A stretch of DNA of 10,064 nt from positions 1 to 10,064 of the forward strand of contig JAOXYC010254232.1 of assembly GCA_028565715.1 (NCBI GenBank), written 5' to 3'. The translations under genes and the position numbers were made by a program. This DNA comes from Phoronis pallida. Its lineage: Eukaryota > Phoronida > Phoronidae. Every line of letters begins with the position of its first letter. Within the stretch, counting starts at the first letter, position 1. This document shows positions 1 to 6,541 of this stretch, piece after piece. The notes below the pieces were generated by a model. It saw only the letters and a program-made list of their open reading frames with translations, searched no databases and was not told the origin of the DNA.

Positions 1-222
1 AATTTATTTCTTGTAATAACACTTATTCCGAGGCATGTTTGCCTTGGTTGTCAATGACTTTTGATCATCTGAAAACTGGTCTCGATGCTTTTAACCATAG
101 TGTCGTGTTTGTTTTAAATGTTAAAATCTAGGCTTAATGAAGATTGACAAATCTTTCAAACTTTGAACGGAGTCAAAAACAATTTTTGTAGTGGATTTTT
201 TGAGAACAGCCACGTTTTCGAA

Positions 223-242
223 ACTCCGTCTGTAGACGGAGT
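223..242. repeat. GC-rich hairpin in AT-rich surroundings
   Basis: ACTCCGTC (223-230) and GACGGAGT (235-242) are perfect 8-base inverted arms around TGTA. The related word ACGGAGTC also occurs at 166-173 and could pair with the left arm instead, giving two competing folds. If this is transcribed as UTR it would form a stable stem-loop. The function is unknown. Confidence 0.5.
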
Positions 243-452
243 ACTTATTTTTATTATTTCTTGATAAAATTTCTAGAAACGACTAGACCCTACAGATTTT
301 TTGAATTTCGACTGCATTTTGAGTTCAAGTTTTAATTTTAACGCAAATTAGGGTCATGACTTGAGAGAAGGCGTTATTGAATAACCGGGGTTCATGTTGT
401 TATTGTTTTGATATGATAATGGATGTTATTATGTATTATGTGTCAATATTGG

Positions 453-460
453 TGTAAATA
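453..460 (+). promoter_or_regulatory. Candidate Pumilio response element
   Basis: TGTAAATA matches the UGUANAUA consensus bound by PUF-family proteins in 3' UTRs. It only matters if this stretch really is 3' UTR on the + strand. An 8-base match in AT-rich DNA can arise by chance. Confidence 0.2.
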
Positions 461-915
461 TTCTCTTTATCTCTGTGATACGGCACTAATCGAATTCTGA
501 AAGTAATATGTGCATATTTTCGGAAGACTCCCAAAGTAACTCAGCGAATTCAAGTACGATTAGGAATCATGGTGTCAGTTGCCTCCTCAACTATGAAAGC
601 GCCGAACGAAAAAGCAGTCTATATAATTGATATTCAGGATGGCAGAATAATTGTTCTCTTCTTCTCCCTGGCGGCAAATTTTTCGCAAAAGCGACAATCT
701 TTGAGAAACTTATAAATGTATGCTTTTACTTGCAGAAAGTGATAAATTTTGAATTTTTCTATCTTTTCAAAACTTGAGAAACTTGTTTGTCTTAAATATT
801 TACAACTGGACTATCAATTGATTTTGTTCATGTATTTTGTTCAGGTTTATAAAAGTGTATTCTTTATTTTGCTTCTTTTTCATTAAATTAATGTTATTTG
901 TGTAACCATGAAGAC

Positions 916-921
916 AATAAA
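916..921 (+). promoter_or_regulatory. Polyadenylation signal AATAAA
   Basis: A canonical AATAAA hexamer followed within about 25 bases by a T-rich run (tgtttttcttctc, near 940-953), the usual arrangement of signal, cleavage site and downstream U-rich element. It supports a + strand transcript ending near 935-940. AT-rich DNA contains chance copies, so support is moderate. Confidence 0.4.
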
Positions 922-935
922 ATCTGAAAATTGGA

Positions 936-1149
936 TCAACTGTTTTTCTTCTCATTGGATATCTCGCAAAACAACAAATAACCTCTGTATTTCTTTCGGC
1001 ATCTTTAAAACATGATAACCGTAAATGCGACGAAAGGCTCGTGACGCGTGATAGGAAAGTTTTTGTTCATGAATTTTATAAGAAATAATGTAAGTTTGCT
1101 GAAAAAAGCGAGTTTTTGGTTTGATGTAAGAAAAAAAGTTTTACTCGTT
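936..1149. other. Short intergenic stretch, nothing recognised
   Basis: Downstream of the proposed polyadenylation site and upstream of the MITE. No coding, RNA or repeat signal was found. Confidence 0.4.
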
Positions 1150-1364
1150 CCATGACTTATCAAGATCGGATTGAACCACCGGGATTGAACCAAACGGAAC
1201 ACCGCGCCACCTCAGTGCTGCTACACTGTAGGTAGATTAGTAATTTGCACGGTACGGAAATTGCCGAGGTATTCCGCAAGCGGATTGATATTTGTTATAA
1301 CCTCGCCGATGTGCGGTTATAATGAATGAGTTTTCAAAGTCGTTCCGATCTTGATAAGTCATGG
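1150..1364. mobile_element. MITE-like element with perfect 21-bp terminal inverted repeats
   Basis: The 21 bases at 1150-1170 (starting CCATGACTTATCAAG) are the exact reverse complement of 1344-1364 (ending GATAAGTCATGG). The enclosed 215-bp unit has no coding capacity, as expected of a non-autonomous DNA transposon moved by a transposase encoded elsewhere. Inside are an 11-base direct repeat GGATTGAACCA (1168-1178 and 1182-1192), a TCCGC/GCGGA stem (1273-1284) and a TTATAACC/GGTTATAA stem (1295-1302, 1315-1322), so the single strand is heavily foldable. No clear target site duplication touches the ends, so superfamily and exact boundaries are open. Confidence 0.65.
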
Positions 1365-1889
1365 TACATCGTGTGGGTTTCTCTATTTGTCTCTTCTTTG
1401 CCATTTGCGGGCGTCATCACTAACAAGCGAGGACAGAAACCCCTGTCATAACCAGGCAAAGATTCTGTTTCATTTACTGATATTTACATATACATGTAGG
1501 TTAGTATGACGAAACATTAATATGATTAATAATTAGCGATAGCTGACAAGAGTAACAGGATGTTATGTACTAATTATAATTATAAGGAGGGCATAACATG
1601 GGATATGCGCAATTATGCAGGCCGGTGCCAACATGACATAACCTCGAGCAACAGTATTTTGGACTAATTAGCCGATTTGTTGAAATTAAAAGTGTTGTCA
1701 TATCCGATTCGTGAAGAATTTTCGAACGCCAGGACACAGAAATACAGTTACATTTCAGAACGCAAAACGCCAAAGACATCTCTAAAATCTCCAGCTCGTG
1801 GCGCCCTCTGACGCTGACACGTCTATTTTTTATTGAATAGAATATCTCCGAAAATAAAACTGTGGCAGGGGATATTTTTGTCACATCTA
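1365..1889 (+). promoter_or_regulatory. Gene-less stretch, candidate promoter side of the main gene
   Basis: No convincing coding sequence. An antisense frame of about 100 codons (1570-1884) has no recognisable features. An 8-base inverted repeat, ATGTTATG/CATAACAT (1560-1567, 1592-1599), encloses an AT-rich loop. GCGCCCTCTG at 1801-1810 resembles the core of a CTCF-type site read on the minus strand, though its flank departs from the vertebrate consensus. There is no clear TATA box or initiator. Calling this a promoter rests only on its position before the proposed first exon. Confidence 0.25.
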
Positions 1890-2008
1890 GACCGATGGGT
1901 TGTCCGCATTTAGTACCAGTTTCCGCAGTCGTCGAGTGATCTTCTTGTCTTTCTACCTACAAGCCGCAGGATATTCCACCTCGCAGGATTACTTACCTGG
2001 CCTTTCAG
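1890..2008 (+). other. Putative non-coding first exon (5' UTR) of the 877-residue protein gene
   Basis: The 3' edge is set by a strong CAG|GTGAGT donor; the 5' edge is arbitrary. Joined to the acceptor at 6525/6526, the frame leading into the start codon at 6542 stays open back to a TAG at 1911-1913 and holds no upstream in-frame ATG, so the exon would be untranslated. If transcription starts before 1895, it would also carry a 14-codon upstream ORF (ATG at 1895, TGA at 1937-1939). Other GTAAGT words occur at 1090-1095, 3923-3928, 4052-4057, 4711-4716 and 4917-4922 (approximate), so this pairing is a best guess. Confidence 0.35.
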
Positions 2009-2014
2009 GTGAGT
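1991..2014. promoter_or_regulatory. 5' splice donor, with a mirror-image donor on the opposite strand
   Basis: On the + strand, CAG|GTGAGT (cut after 2008) matches the donor consensus over its core. On the minus strand, 1991-1999 reads CAG|GTAAGT, also a perfect donor. The two face outward and are separated by only six bases, making a near-palindrome with arms matching at 8 of 9 positions. The + strand donor fits the gene downstream. The minus strand donor has no partner gene in view. Confidence 0.45.
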
Positions 2015-3049
2015 TAAAGAACTATTATTATTATTAAAAAATGATTTTCATTTTTGGAAATGCAAGTACTAGATCTGACATAATTGCTATTGGTTTCGGT
2101 GCTTTTCGTTAACTCGACGTCATGATAAGAACGTGATGTCTGACGCACTAGCAGTACATTGTTTCATGTTTTATTCATACATGTATTGTCAGCTAATTTG
2201 AACACATTTCCGTTGGGTTTCTTGCCAAAATGTCAGTTACTCTGAACGTCAATTGCTATATTGGGCACTATTATAGAAACAATTTATTTTAGTAACCCAT
2301 AATTTTGTGTTGACAAAAGTTAACCCATACACTTACTTTAATTTAGTTTTCCGATTTCAAATGACATCGATCAAAAAAAGTTTTATAATCTGTTGTGTAG
2401 CTACTGGCTATACCAACGAACAATTTCAGTATCTAAATGTATCAGTCTTAAAATCTACAAAAATTTGCATAATGACGAGAGGTTCGTCGAACATGTCGCT
2501 TAAAACAGTTGTTGTTTTAATATCAACTCCACTGACACTTACAACCACAAGGAAGTTTGGAAACTGCATTCGATATCATTAGCATCATACCATCAGACAA
2601 GTTTCAGCAATATACGACCGCTCTTCTTCTAATTTTTCAACAAAAGTTTTAAAAAATCACATTTGATTTGTAAAAGTGTAGCTAGTATGATATTGTCAGT
2701 CTGTGCATTTTGACAAATATTCATATTAAATACATGTAGGCTATAGAGTTCTAAATACAGGCGTAGCTTGATATGGTTTCTGACCAAAATCGAAATAGAT
2801 ATACCGAAACGTTATGAATATATTAATATCTGCAAGAATCTTGAACTTTATTTTACTGTAGCTTCCATAGACTATATTCTATTACCATATGACAATCATT
2901 TATCACCATGCCTATGTTCGCGATATTTGCGTCTCCTACTATTCTAAAACGGGATAACTTATACACGTTTCATGCCGACGAGCACGTCTCGTACAGAGTG
3001 TCCCAAAAGGCCCCCAACTTCGGACTGCTGTGAAAAAAGATTTTAAATA

Positions 3050-3080
3050 AATATTCATCGAGTTACTCGACACGAATATT
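3050..3080. repeat. Imperfect palindrome
   Basis: Nested inverted arms: an outer AATATTC/GAATATT pair and an inner CGAGT/ACTCG pair around a single T. Small bulges sit between the two stems. It lies about 55 bases after TACAGAGTGTCCCAAAAG, a phrase like some mariner termini, but no matching opposite end was found. Confidence 0.45.
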
Positions 3081-3524
3081 CAACCTTTTTATACGTCATT
3101 TATCAAAAGATAATCGAGATATTTTAAAATTTGTAATTTTCGTAAATTTTTAAAATGAACTACTCGAAAATGGTCTTGACCACTTTTCCCATATTTGGAT
3201 TATCAAATTTCTCAACTTTGATCAACCATGTATCATAAATGCATAAGTAATTTTTAAAGAAACTTTAACACAAGTTTATTCAACCATTCATAAGTATAAA
3301 ATATGGTTGTTAATTTGCAGATTCCCAGCTAAAATACATGCAAATGAATACCATTAAACTATGACAACTGGCCGTCGATGACAATGATCATGTTTTCGAA
3401 CAAAAGGAATAAAATTGAAGCTAAAGAAAATATTTTCTTCCTTTTTTGGAAAAAAAAATTCTGAGTCAAAATGATTTTTTTTAAATATCATTTGAATGTA
3501 TTGCAACCGAAGGTTATTTAAAAT

Positions 3525-3773
3525 CCCCTATGGTTATAGCCCTTCTAGAATGACGCTACCTAATTGTAGGTGCGATGGGTTTCTTTAATTGTTCTCTCTC
3601 CTTGGGACCGGGCACAGTCTCATTGAGGAAGGGGAGATGTCACGGAGAACTGAGAAGAAACTCCTCCGCTGAAAGTACAGTGAGAACAATATTCACGCCC
3701 TCACGTGGATTTGAACCCACGAACCTCTGATTGTGAGTCTAGTGCTTATGCCGCTAGACCACGCTGACCACTG
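3525..3773 (-). mobile_element. tRNA-derived SINE, degenerate copy
   Basis: Read on the minus strand, the head carries an RNA polymerase III A box (TGGTCTAGCGG, 3751-3761) and a B box (GGTTCAAATCC, 3707-3717) spaced as in a tRNA. The acceptor stem (from 3768) pairs poorly with the expected 3' side, the anticodon stem holds an extra A, and the T loop is one base too long. It is therefore a tRNA-like promoter head rather than a working tRNA. A body of about 180 bases without coding capacity follows, as in SINEs with a conserved central domain. The anticodon position would read CAC (Val), but the source tRNA is uncertain. The 3' end and target duplications are unclear, so 3525 is approximate. 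Confidence 0.65.
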
Positions 3774-4698
3774 AAAAGTTTGTCTCATTTGGTCATTTAC
3801 GTGTATTTCAAATGGAAAAAGTAATCAAAACAATTTTCAACTATGAAATTTCAAATATTCACCTTGAGAAATTTGTGATGAAATTATTTGTTTTCGTCAT
3901 CTCGACATTTGAATCACAAATATCTGTAAGTTTTCAATTGAAATATAACGGTGTCCTTAAGTGAAAGCGCATTTTGGAATTTCAAACTTGAATGCTGGAC
4001 CCCAGCCGCCAGTGAAATTAAAGTAAACTTCAACGAAAAAGGTTTAGCGTAAGTGTGAACGTTGCGATTTAGGCTATTTGGCACTTATCGAACATAGATT
4101 TCACCGGTATGAGTGGTCGAATCTTTATGAAAATTTAAAGATATACTGTTAAGCCTTAGTGGAAGGGAAAGTGATCTCAGATTTTATATTCACCCCTCCA
4201 TTGCTGAGCTAGGAAACTTAAAAAATGAAGACTTTCATAAACAAAATTTAAGAAAATTTGTTAAAATGGTTAACCTACAAGTTCTTTCCCTTCTATTTCG
4301 ACTTTAAGTGGGCTTTACATTTTCAGTAAATTCATAAATCCCAGCCTTTTGATCATCAGTCTTTCGCTAATAAATACTTATCACTCTAAATCTTGCAATG
4401 ACATATATACATTACTGTAACTTGATAGGGCATAGACTCATTTCTTCTTTTATTATTGAATACGCTTAACCTAATATAACTACAAAAGATGAAAAACAAC
4501 GGAACAGAGAAAGTCACCTTTTCAAGTGGTTACAAAAACATGGATAAGAATTTTGTATAACCTACATCACTATAAACAGGTTCATAAGGATAGACTGTCT
4601 ATGATATAATTTTGATAACCAATTTTAAAAGACGAAATTTATACATACTGTATAGGCAAGTTGATGATAAGTGTAATTATGTATGCGTCTTGGCTTGC

Positions 4699-4923
4699 CG
4701 AAATATTTCAGTAAGTAATAAAATGTAGATCTGTATCCATCCAGGAAAGTACAATGTTTGAATAATTATGAATCTGTTCTACTGGAATTACCTTGTTTTT
4801 TTTTCTCTAAATCCCGACACTCCATTGAAGGAGACGAGATGTCTCCGAGGATTAAAAAAAAATTAACAAGGTAATTCCAGTAGAACAGATTCATAATTAA
4901 TTATTCGAACATTTCAGTAAGTA
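4699..4923. repeat. Direct repeats bracketing the fold-back
   Basis: ATTTCAGTAAGTA occurs at 4705-4717 and again at 4911-4923. With the preceding CGAA in both copies the match extends to about 18 bases with a small difference (4699-4717 against 4906-4923). The two copies flank the 4753-4913 hairpin, and the right copy overlaps the outermost three bases of the right arm. This could be a long target site duplication or a local duplication. Each copy includes GTAAGT, a donor-like word. Confidence 0.55.
4753..4913. mobile_element. Fold-back (long inverted repeat) element with a SINE-like core in its loop
   Basis: The left arm 4753-4797 and right arm 4865-4913 are reverse complements across 45 bases, with one substitution and a 4-base insertion in the right arm. 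Inside them a nine-T run (4796-4804) faces a nine-A run (4854-4862), then AATCC/GGATT, then a GGAGAC/GTCTCC stem with a five-base loop (4830-4846). The whole unit can fold into one long hairpin. Near-identical arms suggest recent formation. There is no coding capacity. It may be a fold-back MITE, or a SINE fragment caught between inverted copies of flanking DNA. Confidence 0.65.
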
Positions 4924-5590
4924 TTTTAGAAAATACACTCAAGAATCTAAAGAGTTATGAGAAATTTCTGAGAGATTCGTGTAAATTTGGGTACACCAAT
5001 CTATATCCTTTACATGATACGTTTTGTGTTTTTTTATAGTGGGTGATTGATGTGTCCGATGTGCTGTGCTTTTTGGCCAGGTTGTGGGAGGAAATGCTAT
5101 AGATATATTTATATAAAAACAACTTGATAACACTGGGGAAACACTCTTGAATGGGACTGAATATGACGAACACAACTCGGTTAAACTACTGATATCAGAT
5201 CGAGCTTAATAACCAAAAAATACATTATCATCCAAAATTTAAATTAAATTTCACAAAAGTCTGAGTATTTAATACGGTTTGCAAAACTAAACCAAACTGA
5301 AATATCCCGATCCATTATCATCATAATGTTAAAATACGTATATGCAATAATGTACCTGGGATTATATTTCGTCTTCCTTCAACTAATTTGAAGAAAAAAA
5401 TTCCGTTATCCGGAATCGTTCTTGAAGAGTGATTTATTAAAGATACTGTCTCTGCGTTGGTCCCAATCTGGCGACAAATCGCAAATCAACTAGAAAAGTT
5501 GAGTACGAATCCTTTGTTGAACACAATTAATGCTTACTTGCATCTGAGTCAAAAATTCAAAAAAATGTGCAAAGGGGTGATTCGAGAGCA

Positions 5591-5977
5591 TAAAGATGCA
5601 TAGAACGTCAAATTCGTTAAAAAATAAACAAATGAAAACAAATGAAATCACTTCCTTCGCGTACAATTTCTGTTATTTCATGTCCATTAGCTATCCTTAA
5701 TCGTTACTAAAACTAAAACTTCGACACGCCTTTCAGCTTCGTAACCCTGGAAACCCGTCCATGTTTTACCCACAATCCACCGCGTAGAATTATTTTGGGG
5801 CGCCGTAGTGTTTCGAGTACTAAATTGAATTTTAGCATTTTTGTGCGTCATTCTTAAATTTTTGTATTGGGTTTAAAGTGCGTGCAAAACACCCAAGAGT
5901 CAAATATGCAAGCTAGAATTGCTTTTAATCCGTTTGAAAGGAATTTTAGGGCTAAACTGACGTTCTATGCCCCTTTA
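5591..5977. mobile_element. MITE-like element with 20-bp imperfect terminal inverted repeats
   Basis: TAAAGATGCATAGAACGTCA at 5591-5610 matches the reverse complement of 5958-5977 at 18 of 20 positions, including 13 in a row (GCATAGAACGTCA). The 387-bp unit has no open frame of note. TTAA lies at the right edge (5975-5978) and the near-match ATAA at the left (5590-5593), which would suit a decayed piggyBac-type insertion with TTAA duplication. That family assignment is inference. Confidence 0.55.
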
Positions 5978-6207
5978 AATATTATGCCTATAGTAACGCG
6001 CGCACTGAAACGCCAAAACAGCGAGTAATTTTGAATGGTGTTTTTTCTTTCAAGGTCTTGAAGTGCCGAGAAACAGAATTTGTACAAAAACATTTTGTGA
6101 TTATGTCCACCATTATCAAGCTATATTTCAGAAGCAGGATGCGTATATGCGTATAACTACATAATCGTACACACAACTACGACACTGCCGTATAGCTACC
6201 ATTGAGA

Positions 6208-6335
6208 CAGAGGAGGCAGCTGCCTCCTCTGAAATTTGAAATAAAAAATAATAATTAAGGCTGCCTCCTCTGAAATTTGAAAAAAAAAATATAAAAATAA
6301 AGGGATGCCTCCTCCACTTTAAAAGGCTGCTTACC
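6208..6335. repeat. Short tandem repeat seeded by a 24-bp palindrome
   Basis: A perfect 24-base palindrome at 6208-6231 has CAGCTG (an E-box word) at its centre. Its right half starts a repeat: GCTGCCTCCTCTGAAATTTG at 6219 recurs at 6260 (41-base period), with a decayed third unit at about 6304 (44 bases on). AT-rich spacers separate the copies. The C-rich words followed by TTTGAAA or CTTTAAAAGG resemble the ends of some hAT-type transposons, so this may be a transposon remnant. That link is weak. Confidence 0.55.
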
Positions 6336-6510
6336 GGCCTGTACGATCTACTTACAATACAACATGATGAACGGAGAATGAATAGCGCAGTCTGCTCTTG
6401 GCTTGTTATTCTGAAATAAAGCTTGATAACGGTGGACCTACTCACCGAAATATGTTGCCAAAAGCTAAATAAATTTGCTTTTTTCCTTGCATGATAATGA
6501 CAGAAAAATC

Positions 6511-6525
6511 CTTTTTGTTTTTTAG
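6511..6525 (+). promoter_or_regulatory. 3' splice acceptor before the coding exon
   Basis: A nearly unbroken pyrimidine run ends in TTTTTTAG at 6525, immediately followed by GTTTTCG and, 16 bases on, the ATG at 6542. This is a textbook acceptor and argues that coding starts at 6542. The in-frame ATG at 6491 lies upstream of it, inside the intron. Confidence 0.6.
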
Positions 6526-6541
6526 GTTTTCGAAAAACAAA

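Larger units (their letters stand above)
1..935 (+). other. Gene-less stretch, probable 3' UTR of an upstream gene
   Basis: No reading frame of useful length is present on either strand. The segment is AT-rich and ends in a well-formed polyadenylation signal, so the simplest reading is the 3' untranslated tail (or downstream flank) of a + strand gene whose coding part lies before base 1. A Pumilio-type site and a small GC-rich hairpin lie inside it and are listed separately. The start of the UTR and the gene it belongs to cannot be seen. It could also be plain intergenic DNA with a chance signal. Confidence 0.3.
2009..6525 (+). other. Candidate 5' UTR intron, about 4.5 kb, rich in small repeats
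   Basis: Bounded by GTGAGT at 2009 and AG at 6524-6525. No exon-like open frame was found within it; small frames at 2307-2582 (+), 4939-5175 (-) and 5988-6445 (-) show no protein-like features. Repeats inside it are listed separately. The intervals 2015-3049, 3081-3524, 3774-4698, 4924-5590 and 5978-6207 are AT-rich and held nothing I could assign beyond small stems, such as CTTCAA/TTGAAG (5377-5393) and ATTCCG/CGGAAT (5400-5416). If the transcript instead starts elsewhere, part of this stretch is intergenic. Confidence 0.35.

Noticed and set aside
1168-1192. A second tRNA-derived head, from a B-box-like word (GGTTCAATCCC, minus strand)
   Set aside because: The only A-box-like word lies too close upstream for a tRNA layout. 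The word is instead part of a direct repeat inside the MITE.
2307-2582. A 91-codon + strand open frame
   Set aside because: It is AT-rich, has no recognisable motif and no clear exon edges, and lies in the candidate intron. A chance frame is the best explanation.
2991-3025. A mariner-type transposon end (GAGTGTCCCAAAAG)
   Set aside because: The phrase resembles some mariner termini, but no matching inverted end or transposase sequence was found in the window.
3696-3768. A functional tRNA gene on the minus strand
   Set aside because: The A and B boxes are good, but the acceptor stem has two mismatches and two wobbles, the anticodon stem has an extra base and the T loop is too long. It is better explained as a SINE head.
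6491-6541. Coding start at the upstream in-frame ATG (6491)
   Set aside because: The 17 extra codons span a polypyrimidine tract and AG acceptor, and the ATG at 6542 has the better context. It would only be used if transcription began inside the intron.
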